Shown here in pieces: positions 35,707 through 44,676 of a stretch of 64,000 bases of DNA. Made by a program: the position numbers and the translations under genes. Numbering within the stretch: the stretch's first letter is position 1; every line of letters begins with the position of its first letter. The DNA is from Achromobacter veterisilvae (GTDB lineage Bacteria > Pseudomonadota > Gammaproteobacteria > Burkholderiales > Burkholderiaceae_B). Below the pieces are notes generated by a model. It was not told the origin of the DNA and did not search any database. It saw only the letters and a list, made by a program, of their open reading frames with translations. The stretch is from assembly GCF_900496975.1 (NCBI RefSeq), contig NZ_UFQC01000027.1, forward strand, positions 1 to 64,000, in the 5' to 3' direction.

Positions 35707-36699
35707 CTAGCGCCGTTCCACCCGCAATATCCACGGGCCGTAGCTGCGCACCCGGATGGGCAGGCTTTCCTGGAGCGAGGCGTACGCTTCATCGCCCTGC
35801 AGCGGCAGCACCGCGGAAACGCGCAGGTCCGCCAGCGCCCGCGCGTCGTAGATCAGCAGCCCGCGCCGGTAGCGCGCCAGCTCGGCCAGCACCTCGGGCA
35901 GCGGCGTGTCTATCACCGCGTAGCGGCCCTGGGTCCAGGCTTCCGCATCGCGGTTGGCGGGCTGGACGGGCTCGACCGACGCGGCGCGGATCTCGAGCGC
36001 CTGTCCGGCGGACGCGTCGCGGCAGGCGGCGCCGGGAGCAGCGGGGCAGCCTCGCACCCGCGACTCCGTCACCGTCACGCGCGTGGCGTCCGGCATCAGG
36101 CGGACCACGTAGCGGGTGCCCAGCGCCGTGGCGGTGCCGTCGCGGGTATCCACCACGAACGGCCGTCCGGGGGCGCCGTGGGCGACTTCGGCCAGGATCT
36201 CGCCCTGGCGCAGCACGATACGGCGTTCCGTCGGCGTATAGAGGATATCGATGGCGCTGTCGGTATTCAGCGTGACGCGGCTGCCGTCGCTCAATTCGAC
36301 CGTGCGGCGCTCGCCCACGCCGCTGCGCAGATCGGCGGCCAGCCAGGGCATCTGGGCCTGGCTGGCCCACCAGGCCGACACCAGGAGCGCGACGCCCAGC
36401 GCCAGTCCCGAGGCCGTTCTCCGCCGGCGCTTGCGCCGCCTGGCGGCGGTGTCGCGGACCAGCCCGCCCAGCCGGTCCGGGGGCGCCTGCGCCGCGGGCG
36501 CGGACAACAGGCTCCACAGTTCCCGCATGCGCTGCCAGGCGCGCTCGTGGTCCGGACTGGCGGTGCGCCATCGCTCGAAATCCCGGGTTTCCTCGGTGCT
36601 GGGATGGCCGTCCATGACGCTGTGCCAATGGGCGGCTTCCTCCAGCGCGGCGCGCGGCAGCGGCGGACCGCCCGCCGGATTGCCCTGGGCCTCACGCAT
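35707..36699 (-). CDS. FecR-family anti-sigma regulator
   Basis: This is a 330-residue inner-membrane signal transducer. The cytoplasmic N-terminal region (DUF4880-like: AAHWHSVMDGHPSTEETRDFERWRTASPDHERAWQRM) contacts the sigma factor. One membrane helix follows (ALGVALLVSAWWAS, near residues 100-115). The periplasmic FecR domain includes VELSDGSRVTLNTDSAIDILYT. The start overlaps the ECF sigma gene by eight bases, and the receptor gene follows after 52 bases. Confidence 0.9.
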   Translation of the reverse strand: MREAQGNPAGGPPLPRAALEEAAHWHSVMDGHPSTEETRDFERWRTASPDHERAWQRMRELWSLLSAPAAQAPPDRLGGLVRDTAARRRKRRRRTASGLALGVALLVSAWWASQAQMPWLAADLRSGVGERRTVELSDGSRVTLNTDSAIDILYTPTERRIVLRQGEILAEVAHGAPGRPFVVDTRDGTATALGTRYVVRLMPDATRVTVTESRVRGCPAAPGAACRDASAGQALEIRAASVEPVQPANRDAEAWTQGRYAVIDTPLPEVLAELARYRRGLLIYDARALADLRVSAVLPLQGDEAYASLQESLPIRVRSYGPWILRVERR

Positions 36700-37222
36700 C
36701 GCCGTGCGCCGGCGCCAGGTCGGCCAGCACGTCGTGGCAGGCGAGCAAGGCCTGCGCGAGGTACAGCTTGACCGAGCGTTCCGACACCCGCAGCGCCAGC
36801 CCGATGTCGCGGTGAGACATCCCGTCGTACAGGCTCATGAGAAAAGCCTGGCCCGCCTTGGCGGGCAGGCGTTCGATCGCGCCCGTCACCGCGGCCAGCG
36901 CCTCGACCGCCATGGCGACCTGTTCGGCCGAAGGCGCGGTATGCGCGGCGCAGCATTCCGCCTGCAGCGACAGATAGGCCTGCTCGATCTCCTGGCGGCG
37001 GTGTTCGTCGATCACCAGCCTGCTGGCGGTGGTGGCCAGCAGGGCGCGGGGCTGGTCCGCCGTCTCCAGGCCGCCGCGGCGCAGCAGGCGCAGGAACGCG
37101 TCGTGCGCGATGTCCTCGGCGCGGAAGCGGCATTTCAGCCTGCGCAGCAGCCATGCGCGCAGCCAGCCGTGATGCTGCGCGTACAGGCTCTGGAAGGCCG
37201 GCAGAGTGTTCGGTCCGGACAT
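36692..37222 (-). CDS. FecI-type ECF sigma factor
   Basis: This is a 176-residue extracytoplasmic-function sigma factor for iron uptake. Region 2 reads DIAHDAFLRLLRR and the region 4 HTH is MSHRDIGLALRVSERSVKLYLAQALLAC. It should direct transcription of the receptor gene when the siderophore signal arrives. A Fur-box-like dyad lies 15-38 bases upstream, consistent with expression under iron limitation. It is divergent from the MarR gene. Confidence 0.92.
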   Translation of the reverse strand: MSGPNTLPAFQSLYAQHHGWLRAWLLRRLKCRFRAEDIAHDAFLRLLRRGGLETADQPRALLATTASRLVIDEHRRQEIEQAYLSLQAECCAAHTAPSAEQVAMAVEALAAVTGAIERLPAKAGQAFLMSLYDGMSHRDIGLALRVSERSVKLYLAQALLACHDVLADLAPAHGDA

Positions 37223-37236
37223 AGGGGTGGAACGCT

Positions 37237-37260
37237 AGAATTGAGAATCGTTACCGATTC
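37237..37260 (-). promoter_or_regulatory. Fur-box-like element upstream of the first ECF sigma gene
   Basis: AGAATTGAGAATCGTTACC (37237-37255) agrees with the 19-base Fur consensus at 12 positions by hand alignment. It overlaps the dyad GAATCG-TTAC-CGATTC (37245-37260). Its position just before a fecI-type gene supports iron repression by Fur. Confidence 0.6.
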
Positions 37261-37344
37261 GGCGGATTTTACGCGCCTTCGGCCGCGGCGCCAGCCCCTG
37301 CGTGTGAACGCCTACAATCGTCGGGCATATTCCATGGACGCCCG

Positions 37345-37830
37345 ATGACCAGCCCTTCCCGAACCGCCCGCCCGGCCGCCGCCCGGGTCCTGAAGGAATT
37401 CGATCTGACCCAGGTGGCATCCCATTTGCTGCGCCGCGCCCACTTCCGCGCCGAAGCGCTGTTCGCCCAGGCGTTCGCCGAAGTAGACCTGACTCCCCGC
37501 CAGAAAGCCCTGCTGGTCACCGTCTACCAGAACCCCGGCGCCACCCAGAACCGCATCGCCGAACTGATCGCGCTGGACCGCAATTCCTTCGCCGAAATGA
37601 TTGCCCGCATGACCAAGAAGGGGTACGTGCGCCGCACGCGGTCCGCCGAGGACGGCCGCGCCTATGCGCTGGAAATCACCGAAGAGGGCGCGGCCCTGCT
37701 GGCCCGCGTGCTGCCGCGCGACGCCGAGGTCGAGACCGAGGTGCTGGCGCCGCTGCCGCCCGAATTGCGGCCCGTGTTCCTGCGGTGCCTGAGGCTGATG
37801 GCCGGCCTGGAGGACGGCGCGAAAGGCTGA
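37345..37830 (+). CDS. MarR family transcriptional regulator
   Basis: This is a 161-residue winged-helix regulator. The recognition segment is ATQNRIAELIALDRNSFAEMIARMTKKGYV and the wing is RTRSAEDGRAYALEITEEG, the classic MarR arrangement. The N- and C-terminal helices form the dimer interface. The start at 37345 leads into a basic Ser/Arg/Pro-rich stretch before the core. It is divergent from the ECF sigma gene and convergent with the BrkB gene, so its target is not evident. Confidence 0.88.
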   Translation: MTSPSRTARPAAARVLKEFDLTQVASHLLRRAHFRAEALFAQAFAEVDLTPRQKALLVTVYQNPGATQNRIAELIALDRNSFAEMIARMTKKGYVRRTRSAEDGRAYALEITEEGAALLARVLPRDAEVETEVLAPLPPELRPVFLRCLRLMAGLEDGAKG

Positions 37831-37844
37831 CGCTCGCGCCGTGT

Positions 37845-38756
37845 TCAGGCCGGCGGCGCTTGCGGCCCGGATGCCTGCCGTTCCGCCGTGCCGAAGCGCA
37901 GCGCGAATTGCCGCGTGAACACCGCGCCGAAAAAGAAGATCTGGGCCGAATAGTAGATCCACAGCAGCAGCGCGATCAGCGATCCGGCGGCGCCGTAGGC
38001 CGACACCGCCGCGCCCCGGCTCAGGTACAGGCCGATGCCCCACTTGCCGATCAGGAACAGCGCCGCCGTCACGATGGCGCCGGGAATCACGTCGCGCCAG
38101 GAGATCTTCGCGCTGGGCAGCAGCTTGAAGATCACCGCGAACAGCGCCACCACCACCGAGAAGGAAAACAGGCTGGAGATCCATTCGGCCACCGTCGCGA
38201 CCGTGGAGGCCATCCACAGGTCTCCGTAGTACTTGCGCGCGGCGCCCAGCCCGGCGTTTACGGTCAGGGAAACCAGCAGGAACAGCGCCAGCACCAGCAC
38301 CAGGCCGAACGACAGCATCCGGCTGCGCACCATGCCGTGCAGCCCGCCTTTCTGGTTGCCGGACACTTCCCAGAGGTCGTCCAGGCTGGCCTTGAGCTCG
38401 GCGAACGCCGTGGTGGCGCTGAAGATCAGCACGAAAATGGAAATCAGCGCCGCGATCCAGCCCCCGCCGGACTCGTGCGCGCTGGCCAGTACCGTCTGGA
38501 TCACCTCGGCCCCGCGTTCGCCGGTCAGTTCCCGCAGGGACGAGAACAGTTCGGAGCGCACCGCGTCCTCGCCGAAGAAGGCCCCCGCCACCGCGATGAC
38601 GAGGATCAGCATGGGCGCCAGCGAGAAAACCATGTACAGGGCCAGGGCCGCTCCCTTGCTGGAGGCGCGGTGGGCGGACCATTGATTGGCGGAATCCATC
38701 AGCAGCCCGCCGATCTCGGACGGGCGCAGGACGCGGAGGCTCTGGGGGAGGCGCAT
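37845..38756 (-). CDS. YihY/BrkB-family inner-membrane protein
   Basis: This is a 303-residue polytopic protein with six predicted membrane helices and the family landmarks KGAALALYMVFSLAPMLILVIAVAGAFFG, SATTAFAELKASLDDLW and YGAAGSLIALLLWIYYSAQIFFFGAVF. Bordetella BrkB was first linked to serum resistance, while YihY proteins in general have no agreed activity. The ATG at 38756 is used; an ATG ten codons upstream is possible. A 16-bp palindrome lies just upstream. Confidence 0.88.
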   Translation of the reverse strand: MRLPQSLRVLRPSEIGGLLMDSANQWSAHRASSKGAALALYMVFSLAPMLILVIAVAGAFFGEDAVRSELFSSLRELTGERGAEVIQTVLASAHESGGGWIAALISIFVLIFSATTAFAELKASLDDLWEVSGNQKGGLHGMVRSRMLSFGLVLVLALFLLVSLTVNAGLGAARKYYGDLWMASTVATVAEWISSLFSFSVVVALFAVIFKLLPSAKISWRDVIPGAIVTAALFLIGKWGIGLYLSRGAAVSAYGAAGSLIALLLWIYYSAQIFFFGAVFTRQFALRFGTAERQASGPQAPPA

Positions 38757-38790
38757 AGTTCTGGGTTCAGTCCATGAAGCCTTCATTGTA

Positions 38791-38806
38791 GGGACGCATG
38801 CGTCCC
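38791..38806. promoter_or_regulatory. 16-bp perfect palindrome GGGACGCATGCGTCCC upstream of the BrkB gene
   Basis: This perfect inverted repeat lies 35-50 bases before the chosen BrkB start and downstream of the groEL terminator. It could be an operator for the BrkB gene or only a structural hairpin. No regulator is suggested by the sequence. Confidence 0.45.
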
Positions 38807-38883
38807 GGCGAAACCTTCAGATTGTGCGCAAACGTTCCGGCCCTGGGCGAAGGCGGCCGCGCCCGCGCGGACGGCGGGCAAAG

Positions 38884-38916
38884 AAAAACCCCCGGGGCGA
38901 AGGACCGGGGGTTTTT
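38884..38916. terminator. Bidirectional terminator after groEL
   Basis: A 12-bp stem (AAAAACCCCCGG / CCGGGGGTTTTT) with a nine-base loop ends in five T residues on both strands. It lies 56 bases past the groEL stop. Confidence 0.9.
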
Positions 38917-38971
38917 CAGGATACTGCATTCCCCGGCCGGAGCCGGGGAGGCCTTGCAAGGGAAGCGGGAC

Positions 38972-40615
<1,644 letters not shown>

Positions 40616-40649
40616 TTAGCTTCCTTCGAAAATTCGTTTGAGGCAGGGA

Positions 40650-40937
40650 TTACAGGACCACGGCGAGGATTTCGTCCTCGCGGATGACGAGCAGTTCTTC
40701 GCCATCGACCTTCACGGACTGGCCGGCGTACTTGCCGAACAGAACCTTGTCGCCAGCCTTCAGGTCGACGGGCAGGATCTTGCCGTCTTCGGTCTTCTTG
40801 CCGGGGCCGACGGCCACGACTTCACCTTGGTCAGGCTTTTCGGCGGCGCTGTCGGGAATGACGATGCCCGAGGCAGTCTTGCGCTCGTTTTCGAGGCGTT
40901 TGACGATCACGCGATCGCCCAGGGGACGCAAGGCCAT
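40650..40937 (-). CDS. groS: 10-kDa co-chaperonin GroES
   Basis: GroES is the 95-residue lid of the GroEL chamber. The sequence begins [25 protein letters not shown] and includes a mobile loop ([16 protein letters not shown]), the VVAVGPGKK strand and the conserved end [12 protein letters not shown]. It is the first gene of the operon, preceded by a perfect CIRCE element and a sigma-32-like promoter. Confidence 0.99.
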   Translation of the reverse strand: MALRPLGDRVIVKRLENERKTASGIVIPDSAAEKPDQGEVVAVGPGKKTEDGKILPVDLKAGDKVLFGKYAGQSVKVDGEELLVIREDEILAVVL

Positions 40938-40997
40938 GAGGAACTCCTGTTACAAAAAAGAAGAAGAAAGGATGATCAGTTGAGCCCGGGAACGTTG

Positions 40998-41024
40998 TTA
41001 GCACTCACCGGTGTCGAGTGCTAA
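40998..41024 (-). promoter_or_regulatory. CIRCE element (HrcA operator) of groESL
   Basis: TTAGCACTC-N9-GAGTGCTAA matches the CIRCE consensus exactly. It lies about 60 bases before groES and overlaps the -10 hexamer, so HrcA would repress initiation. Confidence 0.97.
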
Positions 41025-41054
41025 TTATAGGGATGATGTTCTAGGCTTCAAGGG
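41024..41054 (-). promoter_or_regulatory. groESL promoter with sigma-32-like and sigma-70-like features
   Basis: On the minus strand CCCTTGAA (41047-41054) is followed after 14 bases by CCCTATAAT, which resembles a sigma-32 heat-shock promoter. The same hexamers CTTGAA and TATAAT, spaced 17, can also serve sigma-70. Together with CIRCE this suggests dual heat-shock control. Confidence 0.75.
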
Positions 41055-41068
41055 GGGAAGGAGGGTTG

Positions 41069-41290
41069 TTACATATTGGGGGTGTCGCGGGCGTCGAAGC
41101 TCGCGGAGTTTGGAACTGCCCCCAGTTTTGACGGAAATCGACTATCGAAGCCGGCTGGGTGCTCGGACACGACGTGAACCGCATAGCCGGACCGGCGGCG
41201 GTCCGAGCCTGCTTGCCGGCGGTCTGGAACACCGCAGCAGGGGCCGGAAATGTCCAGCAATTGGAAGCCCGGCACCCGCATGGATATGAC
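41069..41290 (-). pseudogene. Decayed N-terminal fragment of a GlxA-family (DJ-1/AraC) regulator
   Basis: Read on the minus strand, the segment encodes PGFQLLDISGP, then, after a one-base frame change, AAVFQTAGKQARTAAGPA, and back in the first frame GYAVHVVSEHPAG followed by LGAVPNSASFDARDT and a stop. These pieces follow in order the first 75 or so residues of GlxA-type regulators (compare FRDFQIQDLTGPLAAFEVAGR in the intact gene at 51109). There is no plausible start codon with conserved leader, the two frame changes compensate, and the remaining 250 residues are absent. Regulators of this type often sit divergently from an MFS gene, as here. It appears to be a dead remnant. Confidence 0.65.
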
Positions 41291-41438
41291 GGCGTGGGGA
41301 ATGGCTTTTTTTGAGGGAATTATGTCATTTACGCCAAGGCGTGCGCCGATAAAGTGAGGCCTGTCAAACCCGTCAGCCCCACCCGGCCGCGCTTACCGCA
41401 CCGCCCTCCCCATTCGGTTCATTCCCATCGATCCCGCT
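41291..41438. other. Gap between the glxA remnant and the MFS gene, no gene seen
   Basis: About 150 bases, AT-richer around 41301-41340 (GGCTTTTTTTGAGGG, ATTATG), probably hold the former divergent promoter region. No convincing operator or RNA structure was recognised. Confidence 0.5.
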
Positions 41439-42665
41439 ATGCCCCTCTCCGTCTCCTCCACTAACGGCCGTCGCAACGCCCGTATCCTGGCCGTCTGTCA
41501 GGGCCTATTCGTCGCAGCCATTTCCATCGACCTGACGCTGACGGCGCTGACCGGCCACATGCTCGCGCCCAACAGGGCGTTGTCGACCCTGCCATTCGCG
41601 TTGATAACGGTAGCGGGCGCACTGGTCACCTGGTTCGCCTCGTTGCTGATGCAGCGCATCGGCCGGCGCAGGGGATTCGCACTGGGCGCACTGGCCGGCG
41701 CGGCGGGCGGCGGCCTATCGGTATGGGCCGTGTTTCATGCCGATTTCTGGGCGTTCTGCGCCGGCACCGCGCTGGTCGGCGTGTTCCAGGCCTTTGCCCA
41801 GTATTACCGGCTAGCGGCGGCGGACGCAGTCGAGCCCGCCGCCAAGAGCCGCGCGATCTCGGTGGTGATGGCCGGCGGCGTCATCGCCGCGATTGCCGGC
41901 CCCGCACTGGCCGCCTGGAGTCGGGATCTGTTCGCGCCGGTCACTTTCGCCGGCGCCTATCTGATGGTGACCTTGCTGGCACTGCTGTCGGCCGCGCTGC
42001 TGTGGGGCGGCTACCGCGACGCCGAAGCGCCCGCCGCGGCCGGCGAGATCCAGCCCGGCCTGCCCGCGCGGCCGCTGCGGGAGGTGGCGCGCCAGCCGGT
42101 GTTCGTCGCCGCGCTTGCCAACAACGTGGTCGGGTCGGTTTCGATGATGTTCATCATGACCGCGGCGCCGCTGGCCGCGGTGGCATGCAGCCACAGCATC
42201 GGGGACGGCGCCAACATCATGCAATGGCACCTGGTCGGCATGTACGCGCCGGCTTTCTTTGCCGGCACGCTGATCCAGCGCTTCGGCCTGCCGCGGGTGC
42301 TGGGCGCCGGCATGCTGCTGAACGTCGCCTGCTCGCTGATCGCGATGGCCTCGCCGTCACTGCCCGCGTTCTATGCGGCGCTGTTCTGCTTGGGGGTGGG
42401 ATGGAATTTCATGTTCGTCGGCGGCACCACGCTGCTGGCGCAGTCCTACCGCCCGTCGGAGCGCGCCCGCGCGCAAGGCGCGGCCGAGATGCTGCGTTAT
42501 GCCGCTACTGCGCTGGCCACGCTGGCGGCCGGACCGGCGCTGGACGCCTTCGGATGGGAAGCGCTGAACGCGGCCATGCTGCCGGTGGTGCTGGCGGCCG
42601 GCCTGATGACATGGTTGTGGGTGCGTGGGCCGGTCCAGAGGGGCGCTGTGGCCGGGCCGGGTTGA
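41439..42665 (+). CDS. MFS transporter
   Basis: This is a 408-residue major facilitator with twelve predicted helices. Motif A is represented by LLMQRIGRRRGFALGALAG between helices 2 and 3, and the second half repeats the pattern in LIQRFGLPRVLGAGML. It resembles YfcJ/DHA-like exporters, and the substrate is unknown. The neighbour on the opposite strand is a decayed GlxA-type regulator, so this transporter may have lost its dedicated control. The ATG at 41439 is followed by a short Ser/Arg-rich leader. Confidence 0.85.
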   Translation: MPLSVSSTNGRRNARILAVCQGLFVAAISIDLTLTALTGHMLAPNRALSTLPFALITVAGALVTWFASLLMQRIGRRRGFALGALAGAAGGGLSVWAVFHADFWAFCAGTALVGVFQAFAQYYRLAAADAVEPAAKSRAISVVMAGGVIAAIAGPALAAWSRDLFAPVTFAGAYLMVTLLALLSAALLWGGYRDAEAPAAAGEIQPGLPARPLREVARQPVFVAALANNVVGSVSMMFIMTAAPLAAVACSHSIGDGANIMQWHLVGMYAPAFFAGTLIQRFGLPRVLGAGMLLNVACSLIAMASPSLPAFYAALFCLGVGWNFMFVGGTTLLAQSYRPSERARAQGAAEMLRYAATALATLAAGPALDAFGWEALNAAMLPVVLAAGLMTWLWVRGPVQRGAVAGPG

Positions 42666-42811
42666 CCCTGCGCGCCGCACGATCGCAGCGGCCGCCGGTA
42701 GATCCGGCAGGCCCAGGCGTTGGCCCACCAACGACGCGATCACGGTTATTCCTGTCATCAAGCCTGTTCGGCTGTTTCTTGTCCGCGGTCAGTTCGACCC
42801 GGCGATATTTT

Positions 42812-43666
42812 ATGTATCGAACCTATCTCGAGTTGGTCAAGCCAGGCATTGTGGCCGGTAATCTCATATCTCTCGCCGGCGGCTACCTGCTCGCATCGCG
42901 AGGCGTCGTGGATGTAGGTCATAGCGCACTGGTGATATCTGGCGCCGCGCTCGTGATCGGATCCGGATGCGCCGCCAACAACGTGATTGACCGTGACATC
43001 GACCGGCTCATGGAACGCACCTCCGCGCGTCCGATGGCGGCCGGGAGCATTTCGATAACGTCGGCTCTGACCTTTGCCTGTATTCTGGCTTTCGCCGGAT
43101 TCTTGCTTTTGTATGCCGCGACGCGTCGAATTGAGCCGCTGGTCCTGATGTTCATCGGATACGTTGTCTATGTAGGGGTGTACTCGCTTTTCCTGAAACG
43201 CAGATCGGTCCACGCCACGTTGGTCGGCAGCATATCGGGCGCGATCCCGCCTGTCGTGGGCTATTGCTCGGTGCGCGGAACCATCGACACGGCCGCTGTC
43301 GCGCTCTTCGTGATCTTCGGGATATGGCAAATGCCTCACTCGTACGCCATCGCCATGTTCAGATGGAAGGACTATGAAGCGGCGTGTATCCCCGTCCTGC
43401 CCCTGGTGAAGGGGCGGCATCAAGCGAAGAAGCGCATCGTTTTGTACATTGCCGCATTTTTCGTGGCCGCGCTTTCCCTCGCGGCGCTGGGATATGTGGG
43501 AAATCTCTACATCTCAATGGTTTTGTTAAGCGGAATCTACTGGCTGAAAACAGCCGTGGACGGGTTTTCGGCTGGCGACGATGCGCGCTGGGCGCGGCGG
43601 GTGTTCGCGGTTTCCATCGCCGCGGTGGTGCTGATCAGCGTTGCGATGGCCATAGATGCGGCTTGA
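42812..43666 (+). CDS. cyoE: Protoheme IX farnesyltransferase, orphan copy
   Basis: This is a 284-residue UbiA-family membrane prenyltransferase that makes heme O from heme B. The first Asp-rich motif is NNVIDRDIDRLMERTSARPM and the second region is WKDYEAACIPVLPLVKGRHQAKKRI; about seven to nine helices are predicted. No cytochrome oxidase genes (cyoABCD or cox) are near, which is unusual. By eye its GC content and third-position GC are clearly lower than in flanking genes such as the MFS gene, suggesting transfer from another lineage. It converges on a LysR gene with a five-base gap. Confidence 0.9.
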   Translation: MYRTYLELVKPGIVAGNLISLAGGYLLASRGVVDVGHSALVISGAALVIGSGCAANNVIDRDIDRLMERTSARPMAAGSISITSALTFACILAFAGFLLLYAATRRIEPLVLMFIGYVVYVGVYSLFLKRRSVHATLVGSISGAIPPVVGYCSVRGTIDTAAVALFVIFGIWQMPHSYAIAMFRWKDYEAACIPVLPLVKGRHQAKKRIVLYIAAFFVAALSLAALGYVGNLYISMVLLSGIYWLKTAVDGFSAGDDARWARRVFAVSIAAVVLISVAMAIDAA

Positions 43667-43671
43667 GGATT

Positions 43672-44619
43672 TCAGCAGTCCTGCAGATTGGGATGAATGA
43701 AATCCAGGAACGCCCTGACTCTCGCCGGCACCTTGCGCGTGGGTAGCAGGGCGACCAGGGGAACCGGCGGCAATGACCATTGCCCCAGGACCTGGGCGAT
43801 CTTGTCGCCGCCGCCGGCTTTCGCGGCCTCGAACTTCATGAGTGGCCCGATTCCGATTCCCGCGCGGACCAAGGACCGAATCATGCCGGAATCATTGGCC
43901 GCCACTTTGCCCGATACCCGGATCCGTTCCACCCGAGCCCCGGACCGCAACACCCATTCGAACTCTCCTCTGGGCGTGCCGATCAGGCATTGATGCCTGG
44001 CCAAGTCGGCCGGTGAACAGGGCACTCCGTGCTTATTGAGATAGTCCGCGGATGCGTACAGGCGCGGCGTCATCGCGCTGATGACGTGGGCAATCAGGCT
44101 GGAGCTGGGTTGCTGGCCGAAGCGCAGGGCGACGTCGCAGGTGTTGCTGATCGGGTCGACCCGCTGATTGCTTAGTTCGAAATGGCAATGAATGTCCGGA
44201 TACTGGCGGTGGAAGGCGTCGATCACCGTAGGCACGAAGACTTGGGCCAGCGAGGCGGGCAGCGATACGCTCAACCGCCCTCCGGCGCAGGCGATGCTCG
44301 TCTGCAACTGCTCGTGCGCGACGCGCGCCTCATCGATGAGGTCCCGGCAGCGCTCGAAGTAGAGCGCGCCTGCCTCGGTCAAGCCGATTTTCCGAGTGCT
44401 GCGCTTGAGCAACTGCATTCCCAGGTCGCGTTCCAGTCCGCGCACCCGCCGCGAGAGCGTCGACGGAGGAACACCCAGCGCGGCAGCGGACAGGCCGAAG
44501 TTGCCCCGCCTCGCGACCTCGACAAACATGGCAATGTCGTTGAGCTGTATGTTCGCGCGGGGCGCGCTGGATGACGGGCGAGCCATGCCGGGAACTGCCG
44601 CCGGGATATCTGCCTTCAT
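43672..44619 (-). CDS. LysR family transcriptional regulator
   Basis: This is a 315-residue LysR regulator. The HTH is MFVEVARRGNFGLSAAALGVPPSTLSRRVRGLERDLGMQLL, followed by LysR substrate-binding domains. About 27 non-conserved residues precede the HTH, so a later ATG (44586) may be the true start. It lies 57 bases downstream of the RND efflux operon on the same strand and may be co-transcribed with or regulate it; this is inference. Confidence 0.87.
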   Translation of the reverse strand: MKADIPAAVPGMARPSSSAPRANIQLNDIAMFVEVARRGNFGLSAAALGVPPSTLSRRVRGLERDLGMQLLKRSTRKIGLTEAGALYFERCRDLIDEARVAHEQLQTSIACAGGRLSVSLPASLAQVFVPTVIDAFHRQYPDIHCHFELSNQRVDPISNTCDVALRFGQQPSSSLIAHVISAMTPRLYASADYLNKHGVPCSPADLARHQCLIGTPRGEFEWVLRSGARVERIRVSGKVAANDSGMIRSLVRAGIGIGPLMKFEAAKAGGGDKIAQVLGQWSLPPVPLVALLPTRKVPARVRAFLDFIHPNLQDC

Positions 44620-44676
44620 GCGTCACGCCCTCCATCCAGAAATGATCCGCCTCGAACCCATCCGGAAGACGGGGAA

